Assembly (NCBI RefSeq): GCF_000512585.2
Contig: NC_089245.1
Coordinates: forward strand, 1,860,001 to 1,924,000
Direction: 5' to 3'
Length of the DNA stretch: 64,000 bases
From: Kwoniella bestiolae CBS 10118
Taxonomy: Eukaryota > Basidiomycota > Tremellomycetes > Tremellales > Cryptococcaceae
Shown here: positions 44,770-57,416 of the stretch, piece after piece
Layout: every line of letters begins with the position of its first letter
How positions within the stretch are numbered: position 1 is the first letter of the stretch
Notes under the pieces: model-generated
Databases searched by the model: none
Told to the model about the DNA's origin: nothing
The model's input: the letters and a program-made list of their open reading frames with translations, nothing else
Program-made: the position numbers and the translations under genes

Positions 44770-46121
44770 CTATAAACCTTTGGGCATCACAGCCCCCTCG
44801 GGAGCAGCATTCGATTTCCTGAATTGCTCTTGTATGTCTTTCATAGGTACCCATTCTATCCCTTCGTGGGTGTTTACCCATTCAATGAATCGTTCAAGCA
44901 TCATGAGAACGTCTGAGCATCGATGACCAGTCAGCAAGCAAGTAGCTTCCTCGATACGGCAGGATGATGAGATACTATACTCACGAGGTCTACCTGATAC
45001 GTCCGGATGGATTGTGATAGGCATACAGAACCCATCGGGATGTTCCCTCAGACAATATGTGAAGTGATCTTTCCATTTGGTCTCGATTGTTCGGGCGTCA
45101 ACGAAACCGTTGGAGGATCCTTTGACGAACATCATGGGTGGGAGGTCATCAAGCTGTGTAAGATTTACCGTCAGGCATCTCATTCATGACAGGTAGTTTC
45201 GCGTTTCCCAAAAACTTGAATTGAAACGCAAGCAGACACACTCACATCCCAGTTGGCAGGTATCTGGACCATTCCTGTCGTTTCACCCTTCTTCAAAGGT
45301 TCCATCCAGCTCTTAGCTTTTTCCTTGTAGTCGATGGGTTTCCAGCTATCTCCCATCCGTAGGTAATAAGGCAGACAGTCGTGATGTTGAAATGAGTGGT
45401 CTAAAGATAGCGAAATTCAGTCTTTCCCATCAATGCATACTCTTGGAGTTGGAAAAACACACCATACAGGATACCCTTCTCCAGTAACATCTCTGTACCC
45501 TCTTTACTGACTTCCCACCATGGTGCAACACTTCCCACAGGTGGCTTACCACAGAACTCCGTGAGTTGCTTGAAAGTATGCTCGAGAATATCTCGCTGCT
45601 GTTCTGCAGTCATGGCAGTTGGATTCTCGTGGGAATAGCCGTGCAAGCCACTATCAACGCACAAGCTTATCAGCTCCTTTGAACGAGATACGAGAGGGCG
45701 TAAGGGGAAACAGGAAGGGGAGGAGACTCACATCTCGTGACCCGCATCTCTGACCGCTGCCATCTCTTCCGGGAAGGTATCCAGACTATGGCCAGGGATG
45801 AACCAGGTAGTCTTTATACCGTATTTGGCGAACAGCTTGAGCAACCTCGGACAACCGACTTCTCCAGCAAACATCCCTCGAGAGATATCTCCAGGGGAAT
45901 CTTCACCACCATAAGATCCGAGCCTATACGTTGAGACCACTTATCAGACTACCGTCAGACCGAGGGGCTAGACAAAGTTGGATCTCACCATCCCGCTACT
46001 GCATCTACGTCTACACCGAAACTACTCAATTAAGTCACAAGGTCAATCTCGGATCACCGTCTTGGCCAAAACCCGAGCCGAGCTGTGCTCACCTGATAAG
46101 CTTTCTACCACCTAGAGTCAT
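44770..46121 (-). CDS. Polysaccharide-deacetylase/imidase-like hydrolase
   Basis: Metal-dependent hydrolase with the carbohydrate-esterase-4-type (NodB) fold. The start at 46121 gives MTLGGRKLIS, spliced to FGVDVDAVAGW and then to LGSYGGEDSPGDISRGMFAG. The metal-binding set is visible: the double Asp in VDVDAV and His-xxx-His in GLHGYSHENP. KYGIKTTWFIPGHSLDTFPE and SVAPWWEVSKEG are typical of the cytosolic bacterial-type group that includes peptidoglycan deacetylases, cyclic imidases and PuuE-type allantoinases. TGMVQIPANWD, DLPPMMFVKGSSNGFVDART and FCMPITIHPDVSGRP follow, and the last exon ends GAVMPKGL. About 300 residues, no signal peptide, so an intracellular enzyme acting on small amides or imides is more likely than a cell-wall enzyme. 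The close bacterial resemblance suggests old transfer (inference). Confidence 0.87.
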
Positions 46122-46499
46122 TGTTTCTTCTCGTATCTGTCGCGTATCAATGAAGCTTCGAATGAAGAGTAGTAAGAATGTCAATGACCTTTACATGTCT
46201 ATATACTAACTGTAGGTATATATATATTCCTTATCGGTAGACTGATAACCAACCTCGCTCCCTCGGATTATGCCCGGAAGATGAAGCTGGTCATGCGGGG
46301 CAACATTCACATGAGTTTCCGACGGAAGCAGAAGATGGCACGGTGACTGGTGATGATCATGACGACATGAACCATCAAAACGAGATGGAAGGTGACTACC
46401 CAGTCAGAATGTCGAGAAGGGATACAGTATGATATCAAGTCTTGGTCATTCTGCTTGCCGTTCATACTGGTCTCTGACGACAGGAGTACAATAAGCAAG
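46122..46499. promoter_or_regulatory. Divergent promoter region, deacetylase-like and dehalogenase genes
   Basis: About 380 bp between divergent starts. ATACTAACTGTAGGTATATATATATTCC near 46203-46230 contains a TATA-like stretch. The shared promoter supports joint regulation of the two genes (inference). I split the quotation here only by naming: the key part is TATATATATA. Confidence 0.5.
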
Positions 46500-47438
46500 A
46501 TGACACTTACAGTTTGCTTCGACGCTCTCGGTACCTGTTTCACTCTACATAATATCATCGGTGCCGTCGACAAGCAGTACGGAGAAGAATTAGCAAAGAA
46601 GGGGTTGGGAAGCAAGGGATTCGTGTTGGATTGGGTCAGTCCATGGAATCACGACGCTCATCTCAAACGTGCTGATGAATGACCTTCAATCAGTTTCATT
46701 CCGCTCAGAGGGACTATACAGTAAATTCTGCGTTCCTGACAATCCATGCTGCCCAGCTAATCCTTTCCACAGTATCTATCCCTAATCTCCCCACCACCTC
46801 CTCCGATAGCCTCTATCCTCAAGACTTCTCTCCCTTCATCTCTTTCTTCGGCACTCTCTATACAGCCACCCAGCTCTTCAGATCTGGAAAGTATCACTTC
46901 TCTTCTATCCTCCCTTCCACCCTCACCAACACTGAAAGAAGCGTTCAGTCATCTATCGCAGAACGGAGCGAAAATAGCAATCGTAACCAACGGAGCTAAG
47001 TCCACGACAGAAGGATATGCCTCTAAAGCTGGTGTTGCAGAATATGTAGAGAAGGTGATAAGCTGCGATGATGTGGGGTATGCTAAGCCCCATAAAGAGG
47101 TTTACGATGCGGCGAATAAGCTGTGTGTTGAGCTTGAAGATGGTAAGAAGGGGGAGAGATGGTTCGTTGCTGCTCATTTGTGGGATCTAGCGGCTGCCAA
47201 GCAAGCTGGGTGAGTATTGTTCTGCTCCACCTCGTATCATGGGGCAGGATTGGGCTGATTGTGAGAGGGCACTAGGTTCAAGACCGGTCTGGTGCTCTCC
47301 GACTTCCCCGAGGAACTGGTAGATAATGACGAGCAAGATGAAAGTCTCAAGGAATGGTATAAGACATACGGCGGAAGACCAGATATAGTCGGCAAGACTT
47401 TAATGGAGGTTGCTCAAGCCATCATCAAGAGCTCCTAG
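46500..47438 (+). CDS. Haloacid dehalogenase type II-like hydrolase
   Basis: HAD-superfamily hydrolase of 253 residues. Exons 46500-46634, 46694-46720, 46773-47209 and 47276-47438 join in frame. Motif I is VCFDALGTCF with the nucleophile Asp8. The short 27-nt exon (FHSAQRDYT) bridges into YLSLISPPPPPIASILKTSL, the cap, and SSSDLESITSLLSSLPPSPT. Motif II is AIVTNGAKS, motif III lies at GYAKPHKEVYD, and motif IV at AAHLWDLAAAKQAG, where an Asp is conserved. The chain reading across the unspliced 46679-46999 frame is an artefact. The family removes halide from 2-haloacids, but many fungal members act on other small phosphate or halide substrates. It lies next to the flavoprotein and hydrolase genes, and a metabolic role there is plausible. 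Confidence 0.87.
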
Positions 47439-47597
47439 AGACTCGGCAGGTAGCTCTCATTATGTATTACATATGGTGTGATTCACATCTTATTGTAAAA
47501 AACAGATCGTAAACAACATAAAATTAACTTATGTACAGTACAACACAACTCGCCTTGGCCATCATGTATTTATCATTCCCCCTTCAATCAATCATCT

Positions 47598-48340
47598 CTA
47601 CCTCGCTTTCTCAATCAACCCCCTCCTATCCCCCCGTCCATAACTCCCAGTACTACTACTGTTCGCGGACCTAGCAGAGCTCTTCCTCGGTAATGGTGGC
47701 GGCGGACCAGGAGGGTTCATGTAATTTTGGAAATACCTCGATTTATTAGGTTTGAATATCGACCTATCACTGACGTTCGACTTGGACCGAGATCTCGTGC
47801 GCGATATACCTCGGGACCATGACATGGGGCGTGAGAGGGTTGGGATAGGGTTTCTGCGAGGTTGGCCCAACTCTCCATTAGGCGGTAACTGAGGGAATGG
47901 TTTTCCAACATCGGGATTGGGACTTGGGGCAGGGTGGGTCCGGGGTCTGCTGAGAGAGGGCGAAGCAGAGAAAGTCCCGATACCAGCTAATCCACTTCCC
48001 CTCTTCTCGCCCCGTGTGGATCCAGGTAGAGTGGCGAGGTCGTAGTCCTGTCGCTGCGTCGAATGCATTGAGGGAACAGATAGGTTAGGTATGGTGATTT
48101 CTCCACTACTACCTCCCGACGATTCTTTCCATCGTCCCAGGACTGCTTTTTGAGCGTCGACGGTCTGTTTACGAGCTCGTCGCGAGGAGTAGAGGCAGAA
48201 TAGGAAGAGGAGGAAAATGAAGGTCAGGAAGATCGCTAGGATGGCTAGGGAGAGGATGGACTCAGCATAGCTGACTGACAGAGAGGTCCGCAGGCGACTG
48301 ACTCACCTATTACTGTCTGTTGGGTGGTGGTCAACTGCAT
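47598..48340 (-). CDS. Single-pass membrane protein, unknown function
   Basis: Two exons, 48307-48340 and 47598-48244, give 226 residues. A short N-terminus (MQLTTTQQTV) is followed by one strongly hydrophobic helix (IAILAIFLTFIFLLFLFCLY, about residues 11-30) and then positive charges (SSRRARKQ). By the positive-inside rule the N-terminus faces the lumen or outside and the long tail is cytosolic. The tail is disordered, rich in Ser, Pro, Arg and Gly, with an SR-type stretch (SRGISRTRSRSKSNVSDRS) and PPGPPPPLPRKSS, which could bind SH3 domains. I know no family for it. A similar layout is seen in fungal plasma-membrane adaptors. The first-intron acceptor was chosen because it places the helix in frame. 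Confidence 0.8.
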
Positions 48341-48936
48341 CTCATCTTTCTTTTGAATTCTGTGCTACCAACTTGAAACTCGAAAGAATTGGCTTAGAGG
48401 TTATAAAGTGTCAAAGGTTTGTTGTGTGTTGGTCTCGGTGGGATGATCGAGAGACGAGATTGTATGCGAATGCATTAAGCTGAGGAGTACCAAGCTGGCA
48501 AGGGCGTTGAGAACGACATTCCCCTTTTGCCCGATCCCACTGAACCATGTAGGACTACAATCTGATACAACTTTGGGACAACGCTACCTGAATCGCGTCT
48601 CAGTGGACATATTACTCCCTTTTTCCCAAGATACCTTTCTTTCTTCTCCGATGAGCCTTCCAAAGGCATGATCAGACATCTCTCCATAATGACCTGGCTT
48701 CCTTGAAGGTGAACTTGAGTCCAGATCAACAGAGGTATATATTGCATTTTGCGCTACAAGATAAGATAACATCCCTTCAGATAGTCTGTCCCTTCCTTCC
48801 GTTTTCCCAGTTCAATATCTCTTCTTCCCATTCATCCCTTTTTAGTCATTGTCATCTAATCAAACACGTTCCTTTGGGATACAAGCTTTCTCCCTTTGAC
48901 CCTGCCATCCGATTGTCCCCCTTCTTGTGCTTTAAC
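48341..48936. other. Intergenic region between the membrane protein and WDR48
   Basis: About 600 bp between two minus-strand genes, holding the promoter of the first and the 3' end of the second. Pyrimidine-rich sequence with TCTCTTCTTCCC near 48815-48830 may be the terminator side. No gene is supported. Confidence 0.4.
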
Positions 48937-51900
48937 CTATCCCTGTATACCTTTCTTCAATCTATAATACAATAACATATCTGGTCCACTCCCATAATAA
49001 GCCTTGAGCGTCGCCAACGTAATCTTAGGATTAACAACTTCATTCCCACATATCAATTCGATGATCTCCTCGGGAGCAGGTAAATTATCTTCATTGGATG
49101 TAGAAGATCTTCGACCGAGGTGATGATGAGAGGCAAAGGAAGGTAGTTTCAGTTTTGAAGGGTTGTATAAGTCTAATTTGTCGACTATGAAGGCTGAGAT
49201 CTTCTTGGCTCGTAGAGCTCGAGAGGCTGATAGTCTTGCGGATCTAGAGGACCGAACAAGATCAATATTAGCATCTCGATACTGCGTAGATTGGAGGAAG
49301 GCCATAATGTCATAACGGAAGTAGGCGAAGAAAACACTCACCCTTCAGGCAAATCCTTCATCCCACTACCAGGTGCAGGCTCCAATATAAAGGTCAATTT
49401 AACCGGATCCTTCTGTCTCGTATTGGATGCAAACAGGTAATCCAACAACCACAAAGGCGAGTTCATCTCCAAATCTTCCATATCCCTCTCAGTGGATGAT
49501 ACCTGAGATCGGTACGTCACTACCCACGCTCCAGCATCTTTGGATTCTTCAGATATGAGCAGAGCGGTAGATAGAGGTAATGGTATGTAGGGAGCTTCCA
49601 GTGGTCCGGGAGGAGAGAATCGGTGGGAACGGACGGTATCGAGGATGTGCAGTTGTTCTGCTTCTCTGTCTGACACTTTGGGGCCCTGGGATTGTTGATT
49701 ACATATCATCAGCACACCACTCCTAGACCGACAATCAAAAACGGTATGACTGGGATATAGATGAAGAACTCACATCATCCTCTGGAGTTACGACTTTTTC
49801 AACAACGGGACTCATAACACTTTCGGTCTGTTTCTTCCTTCCAAGCCCCTTCATCTTACCCATGAATCCCTTCTTATCACCGGTAGTCGAGGTAGCAGGG
49901 GTAGATGGGGTATTCACGGTAGATTCCCTAGAAGGGGAAGGATCATTCTTCCTCTTCGAAGAGAAATAATCCCTTGACGCACTGGTTCGTTCAGTGTTGG
50001 GCGATAGGGTGGGGTTGGTAGTCGAAGCTACACTAGGTGATTGCGGGATTTTGAGCGCCTGGAAATTCTGGAAGAAGCTATTCGACTCGGGTGCACTTCT
50101 TGATAGATGCTCATCAAATACTTCAGGTAGTACTGCGGGTCTGCTTGCTGGCGAGACTAATCCGGGTATGTTCAATGAAGGTGGTCTAGGATTTGAGAAT
50201 GATCCTGTCATTGCTCTCTTCCTGTGCGGATGAGGTATATCGGCTGGCCGCTCAATCGATATCTGAGTAATACCAGGTGATTTGGGTACGCTGCTCGGTA
50301 GACTTGAATTCACTGTCGAGGGTGTTCGGTTGACTGCTAGGTCCGTTACTTCTCGCTCTTCAGCTTTGATCAAGCCTCGGAACAAATTCGCTAAAGCCCA
50401 TTTTCCAAGGTTGACTATGCACGAACATTGTTCCGTTCATCAGTGCTGCTGCTCTCCATTGTACGAAAGGATTGCTCGATTCGATGTAATACCTCAACTC
50501 ACTTCGTATATCCTCTCGACTACCTTCAAATCCTTCAACACCTAGCTCATCCGCATAGACTTCCGCGTCAAACACTCTCCCTTCTTCAAGGTGCACGACC
50601 AGACTTCCAATCTTAGTATCGACCTGACACCAAGTGATCACCATCGTTTCACCTTCAACCCTCTCTTTCACCATCTCCAACACCTCTTGAGAATGCTTCC
50701 TAACCGCCTTCTCGGCATTTTCACCCCTTTCAAGATGCAATGCCTCTGCTACTTCCGAAGTGCTGAATCTTCCTATACAAATTCCACGGAGAATGTTCCA
50801 CGCAGCCACTTCACCCTCGGTATCAACCGTCAAGACGTGTTGTCTGTCATTGAGAATCAACGATCGGACTAATCCGCTACGCCCAGCTATGATCTCATCG
50901 GGATTGGTTCGTAAGGGTACAGCTTCAGAAGCAACCTCACGATCTTCATACTCCGTCCTTGCGGTTGGCTGATCATGGTCCATCTGGAAGGATATTCTTC
51001 TGGGTGACTCGTTCTCCGCTTTCAGGAGGCCATTCAAACCTTGAGGAACTGACGGTTCCCTTTGCATATCCTCCTGACGATGTTGTGAGAAGCCAAATGA
51101 GTATGGTGAATCTGGAGCTCCAAGGCATACGAGTGATTGGTACGGTATACCATTGATTCCTGTTTTGTTTCGACCATCTTCAGAAGCGACTGAATTGGCA
51201 ATTGATGCACCGGACAGACTGCTTGGTCTTTGTTGCGGGACGTTGCCTGTCAGACGATCTCGAACGCTAGAGGGTAAGGCAGAAGCTGGTGATCCTGGGC
51301 CGGCTATACCGTTCGTAGATTGTCCGGTTCCTCCGGCAAAAGGTGATCCCAGTGCTGACGGTACAGTGATCGATACTTCTGCAGGGGGACTTCGTTCGGT
51401 CGCAACATTGTATGATAACCCATCAAAGTCGTAGTTCAACCTATCAACCCTTCTTCCAACATCCCTCCATCTCTTGATTTCCGCGCTTCCAGTGGCGGTC
51501 CAAACGTATTCGTCATCCATGGCGGTGATACATCTGATACCCTCATCGCCAGTCTTCGACTCGTAGGTACCATTCTTCTGGCTTTCGCCCTCCCTTGCAA
51601 GGACCACACATTCTGCTTCTGAGATATCCCCACATTGTTCCAGGTCGGTGACACAGAGGTAACCGTCTCGAGAACCGGAGTAGAATCGCTCAAGATTAGG
51701 ATGAGTGGAATGGAGAGACCATACGGAGGAGTCGTGGTGACTGAAAGTGTGGAGACATCGATGAGCAGCGAGTGACCAGAGTTTGATGGTGGTATCGGAG
51801 GATCCAGTGAGCATCTATGGGGATAGATCAGCGAATAGGAGCGATGAGATCAGGCCAAGTTGACACGCACATATCGTCCATCTTCACTGAAGACGATACT

Positions 51901-53152
51901 TCTCACACAATCAGTATGACCGATAAGTTTCCCAATACTGTGATCACCAGCTCTAGGATCCCATAATCGGACGACTCTCTCTGGTGTTCCGGCAGCCAAG
52001 ACTTGTCCAGCGTGATCTGATTGATATACCATTATCAGATGATCCTAAGATCTCGTTTCCTAGTTGTTGTACAACTCACCAACACCCAAAGCGTAGACAC
52101 TACCTCTTTCACCTTCCAATCCTACTCCGCCGAAATCATCCACTTTAGTCAAATCGATATTGAAGACAGGTTCATGTACCTGACTCTTGATATCCCATAT
52201 ACTGAGATGTCTGTCCAATGCACCTGAAAATAGTAATCCGGGATACTTCGCCCATGCCAATGCCCGTACATAGTCTCTGTGACTTCCTACCAATGAAGGT
52301 GAGAGTGATGCTGGGTCGTCGGAAGATGCATGTGGATTCCACGCTCTGATCGTACGATCCGATGAGGCTGTTATGACTGTTTGATTGAGGTTACATAGTA
52401 ACATCGCATTAACCCAGTCGGTATGTGTTTGAGCAGATTGTCTGAATATTGTTGGCGCGGGCTGCAAGATATCACAACATCCCAAAATCAGCACTCATGC
52501 TCCTATGCGTTATATACTTCTGAGAGACGACGGGGGAGGGAAAACTCACCTTTGAATTGACTATTTCATCCTTATCAATCTCCCATCTATCCTCATAGGG
52601 TATTTCACCTTTTGCTTTTTGGTTTCCAGATACGCCCACCCATCCATCCCCTTCATCCTCACTACTCAACCTATCATTCTCCTCATCCTCAAACTCCTCA
52701 TCATCGAAGAACTCGGCTCCATCTCCTATTCTCTCCCATTTCACCTTCTGCCCACGTCCAGGTAAAATCTCGTACCTCCCTCCTCGTCTCTTCTTGTGCG
52801 GTACATTGAGTTCCCATGATGCTACCAACCCATCCCTTCCCCCTGTATACAATATACCACCTGGGGAATCTGATTCAGACAGTAAAGTGGAAGTATCTAA
52901 TGCGAGGGATGTGATCCCCAAACAATGTCTGGGATGTGATGGCTTTTCGGTGGAAGGTGTCTGAGCAGATAGGAATGGATTACGAGATCCGAGAGCAGCA
53001 CCAGGTGTGCTCGCTCCTGAACCGTCCGTCTTGGGTATGAAGAACGGTGAAGGGTGGCCTTGACGTTGTTGACCCAGCGGAGGGAGCGATAAGAGCGGAG
53101 GGGGTTGATCGGGCGAGGGGAGGATGTAGGATACCCTCCGTGAGGTTACCAT
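48937..53152 (-). CDS. WDR48/UAF1 ortholog, WD40 cofactor of deubiquitinases
   Basis: WD40 scaffold that activates ubiquitin-specific proteases of the USP1/12/46 group (fission-yeast Bun107 with Ubp9). The start at 53152 reads MVTSRRVSYILPSPDQPPPL. Repeats follow: HPRHCLGITSLALDTSTLL, then ILYTGGRDGLVASWELNVPH, SAQTHTDWVNAMLLCNLNQT, VITASSDRTIRAWNPHA, GSHRDYVRALAWAKYPGLLF, SGALDRHLSIWDIKSQVHEP, LAAGTPERVVRLWDPRAGD, and MLTGSSDTTIKLWSLAAHRC. An acidic insert (FDDEEFEDEENDRLSSEDEG) is in blade one. The middle is low-complexity. The C-terminal domain (LSASRALRAKKISAFIVDKL, APEEIIELICGNEVVNP, TLATLKAYYGSGPDMLLYYR) is the ubiquitin/SUMO-like domain of WDR48, including the ancillary region. Length is above 1,000 residues against about 680 in animals, mostly from disordered insertions. 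Five or six introns. Regulation cannot be told. Confidence 0.9.
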
Positions 53153-53960
53153 GTTGGCTGGTCGTTTTGAGGGTGGGGATTGGGGGGTTTATGTCTGCTA
53201 GATGAGGTGATCTGACGAGCTGATGAGTGGGACTGAGAATATAGTTGTTTGAGTAAGGGATGATGAAATGAGATGGATACCACTGTCAGTGTCAGTGTCA
53301 GCGTGACCTATATGTATTTTACCCTGAGATGTCTGCTCATAAGCATGTTCGGCGTGGGGCCGAAGGGACCAAGCTAAGGGGGGGAATCATGGTCCGAACT
53401 TCCGGATCATTATTTCTTTACTCTATTCTTAGGCACGCACCTTTCTCATTCCACTGCTGAGATCAGCATGTCATGCTGCTATCATCATACAATATCAGTA
53501 CCTGCACTGAATGATTTCCTGCTGCACAGGTCGCACCTCGTCCACACGCAGCTGAGGATTATACATCGGGAATGAGCCTGGTCGACCATTCATCTCGGTT
53601 CACTCAATATGCTGGTACTGCCCACTGATTGCGCTATGCTTCGGCCTTGTGTCGTAAACCATCCTACCGGTGTTGTAGTCCTTCTTCGAGCAGGTTATGT
53701 GATAGTTGACAGTCCCAATAGTGATCCTCGAGAAGGCTCAAAGATGGTTGGTCGAATCAATCCCAGATGAAAGGGAAGTACGAAACCCTTCGGAGCTGGA
53801 TTCGGCGGTTCATGACGTCGAGTCTTCGATAGTAGCCTCGAAATGCTTCGATCCGACCTGGCATCAGGACCAATCGCCTCTATATACATGAACACCTGCA
53901 CCTAAATGGTTTCCAATATCTTATCTTCAAGTATATATCCCTGCAGCAAATACAGCAAAA
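53153..53960. promoter_or_regulatory. Divergent promoter region of WDR48 and the 53961 gene
   Basis: About 810 bp between divergent starts. A short GTCAGT repeat (three and a partial copy) lies at 53284-53304. Open frames of about 60-70 codons near 53695-53901 have no motif. Confidence 0.45.
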
Positions 53961-55642
53961 ATGAAACTCACTCAACACAATATGTCCCGACCACCTCATC
54001 CGAGCCATCTACGCACATCGATCGCGAGTACCCACACAAATGAATCAAAGGGCTCGCCGAAAACTCCCATAATCACCATTTCCCCTTCGTCGGGCGGCAG
54101 TGCATCAACATATTTCGATCAAGATCAACATCAACATCAAAAATATGAGTCATATTCTAATCATACGAGTCCGAGCGAACATTCTCAGGGAGGTATCGTG
54201 TTTCATACCCCAGTGTATGGGGCTCAAAGCGATCTCACTGCCCCTGTCATTGAGACAGAGGCGAAGACGGAGGAAGTACCATGTTTACCTGGAATTCGCC
54301 ATGAGTTCTGGGACCTCACGAGAGAGTAAGCTGTCTAAACATACTTCTGGCTTGAGGAGGGCAGGAGAAAGCCGACTGACTGCTCTGCCTGGTAGAGATC
54401 TTGAGCGCAGGATATACAAAATAGAACTTGACCTTTGCGAGCAACCGGAAAATCAAATTGAGAACGATCTTGCGAGGCAGATGGATTCTTGTGGATTGAC
54501 AAGGCATGATAAAACGCTGTAAGTTTGGTCGATGAAGTTACAAAGCAAAATTGGACCTATTTGATCTCGGGATAGTATGGTAGTACTCCTATACTGTAAC
54601 TTACTCACCACTCATGAGGCGTGTCTCCGGTGGGAATGATATGCTGATATTTGCGACCCCCTGCATAGTCTACAGCTAAACGCAGGAGCTAAGAAAACCT
54701 CCCTCCAGTGTGCAGCGGACCACCCAGATCCTGCCAAATGGAGTATCCCAACCGAGTCTGGAGATCCTCAGATAGTTATAGAGCAATTCGACAAGTTCGG
54801 TGTCATCTGTGAATCTGTATTTATCGTTGCCTGTCATCATATGACGGAGCGGGATAAATACGTTGATTTTGCCAAGTAAGTCACCTGTCTCACGACTCCC
54901 AATCAATACGATATGGTATGTCAGTCATGGCGCTGATTCGACGCAGTAAGCTGGTCACTTCCTGTCATACGAGGGGATCATCCATGGATCGTCAGTTGGG
55001 AGTGATAGAAGGGAAGGTACGTGCCTTCGAGCTGAGGGAGCAGGAAAGACGACTTGCTAGTGGTGAGTCTGGACTACCATCTTTGTCGAGATGCAGAATA
55101 CGACTACTCTGCTTCTGTCCAGATGTCTACCCCTCTCGGCTGACTGCGTGAGACCCTTGGACGCAGGTCAATCACAACAACGCGAACGACAAGACTCCGG
55201 TCAAAGTACTACCAGTACCCACCTGGGCGACATGATCCAGGAAGAGCGAGGTAGGAAACGAACCTCCTCGTACTCGAGGTGGATCAACCGATACAGTCAG
55301 GACGAGAACACTTCTCCTGGCAGTTCCAGAGACTTTCTGTCAATCGATACAGGGATGGACACCGGATCTCACCACGCTCCTCGTACTTCGTCCAGCTCGA
55401 GATATCGTGGGTTTTTGCGGTCTACTCTGGACCATTCTCGATCTCCCTCTTCGTCCATCCGAAGAAGGCTCAGTGGGAGTAGGCACCCCTCAGAGAGGGG
55501 GGTGAAGACGACTTCAAAGCTGGTGGAGAGTGCTTTGAACACTACCAAGGAGATCAGTGAGGGGAGGAGTAAGGTGGATCAAGCGGATGTGAGCGATGTG
55601 GCGGGTTTAAGAGTTCTGATTAGGGCTTTGAGGGGGCATTGA
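53961..55642 (+). CDS. Unknown coiled-coil/disordered protein
   Basis: Not recognised. The first exon begins MKLTQHNMSRPPHPSHLRTS and is Ser/Thr/His/Gln-rich; it ends at FWDLTRE and is joined to DLERRIYKIELDLCEQPENQ by removal of a GTAAGC intron. The next region (RRIYKIELDLCEQ, then IENDLARQMDSCGL) would suit a short coiled coil. Further exons read ADHPDPAKWSIPTESGDPQI and QFDKFGVICESVFIVACHHM, a folded-looking core, then GQSQQRERQDSGQSTTSTHL. The C-terminus is Ser/Arg-rich (SRYRGFLRSTLDHSRSPSSS). No membrane helix. Five exons are likely; the exact last two joins are approximate. The mix of a small core and phospho-site-rich tails suggests a regulatory or cytoskeletal protein, but no evidence points to a particular job. 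Confidence 0.7.
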
Positions 55643-57416
55643 TTTGCTCATGTGCTTCTTCATCTCACTAGAGAAGTACTTGTAGGTAAAGGGAGACTCG
55701 GATGTCTTTTGATGAGGAATGGACCTTTGTTGCAGAAAAGGTGTGATATGATTTACAGCATTGGTGATTTACGACCTTATCATGAAACCAAGTGAGGAGT
55801 AAAGCTTCATCAAGCCAAGATAAAGTATTGTTGCAATTCTGATTCAAGATCGAGCAGCATTGTACACAGCTTCCCCGCATTATACTTCAACGAGAATGTA
55901 GTAGCGACATTACAACGCGACTCGATCACTACTCCTTCGAATAAGAATCCTTAAAAACAATCTTTCTCCGGACTGATACAACAACCCTTCTCAGCCTCAA
56001 CGAATGGGCAGCGAAGAAGCACAACCTGTGCACCGTATTGCTGATTTCCCACAATGGAGATCTGCCTTTCACGAACGACTAACCAAGGCCTAATCTAGCC
56101 TAATAGATCCATAATACACTGTACAGTACTGTATAAAACGATGAACCGTGGCAATATTACGAGTTGTCCATGCTGATAGTTGAGAATCGTTACAGCCTAT
56201 CCCTAATCACCGGCTCGGAGATACATTCCCAGCATCGCCGGTCAGCCCAACGAAGAATGGAAGTACCGCGGCAGGAATGGGATACCCCTCGACTGATATG
56301 ATGGCACCTACAAAATCTTATACTTTGTCGTTATGATTCACCACCCACAAGTGATCGAGTGATCGAGGCTAGCGAATAGGCTTCTTTCGGAATCACGGCG
56401 ACGTACACCTGTTCTTCTAGCTTCTTGCTGGTGTGCTTTTGGCAATTTGGCATCTGGCTTGTGGCTGTAGACGGGTAGAGAAGGTGGGATTCGCACGTCA
56501 GAGAAGAAGAGATCGAAGTGCGACGCGTCTTAATTGGGTTTCGATGGCCTTCGGTGATCACGTCTACTCTGTATAACGGGTAGATACTATATTATTTATC
56601 CGTAACTCGCAGTAATCTGAACTTCTCCTTATGGGTTTCATACAAGATCGACATGATGCTTAAGATATGTAATCGCTTGCGATATGCGAGTTCACTCTAC
56701 TTACATGTCGTACGAATGATCTGGGCTACAGTACTGTTCTTTCTACTAGTGTGTTGGATCTAGAATTGAGATTACAGCATGACGATCGATGACATTCCTC
56801 CCTCGTTCTCCTCCTTGGGTCCCAATCGAAAGCAAAAGTTAAAAATGCCATGTTCCTGAAAAGATGATCGAGATGATACATTCCATAATTTCCAATTTAG
56901 GTAATTTGCTTTCAGTATGATGCGGAAGAAAAGCACAGACCGGGTGAAAAAGGGAATAACATGGAAAAAAGAAGAGACCAGAGTAAGTGAAAACGAGTAC
57001 TACTCTAACTTGGAATCCTCCCTCTGATTTTCTCCCCGGGAATCTCGGCCATATAGGAGCAAAGAGAGAAAATTAACTCTTACTATACTCTGCAACATCA
57101 TCATCACCATCTATCATCTATCACATCTCATCGACCTCATCATTGACATTGCATACCTTGTCGATACATCTTCAGTCTTGATATACGACAGCCAGCATCG
57201 CGTGGACCAGACGAAAGAGTAGTATAGCAAAGGACAGTAAAGAACTGGGAAGCAAAGGACCAAGGACACCCCACCCGGATATACCGGGAACAGATTGAAT
57301 CAAATCTCATACATACCTTATTATCACCACCGGTCATTCGGGCACTATACCTATATCACCCATACTCAACTCATCCTCTATCTTGGAACCCAACCACTAG
57401 TAGACTATAGCCCCAC
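55643..57416. other. Long region upstream of the Zn2Cys6 gene
   Basis: About 1.77 kb without a supported gene. Open frames under 80 codons only. The last 400 bases are rich in A/T and CATC (ACATCATCATCACCATCTATC near 57098-57120) and probably form a long promoter and 5' UTR, as is common for fungal regulators. Confidence 0.5.

Noticed and set aside
46679..46999. Unspliced continuation of the dehalogenase cap in one frame
   Set aside because: Removing the GTAAAT...ACAG intron at 46721-46772 gives a better family match (YLSLISPPPPPIASILKTSL into LKEAFSHLSQNGAKIAIVTN), so the apparent frameshift is only a missed intron.
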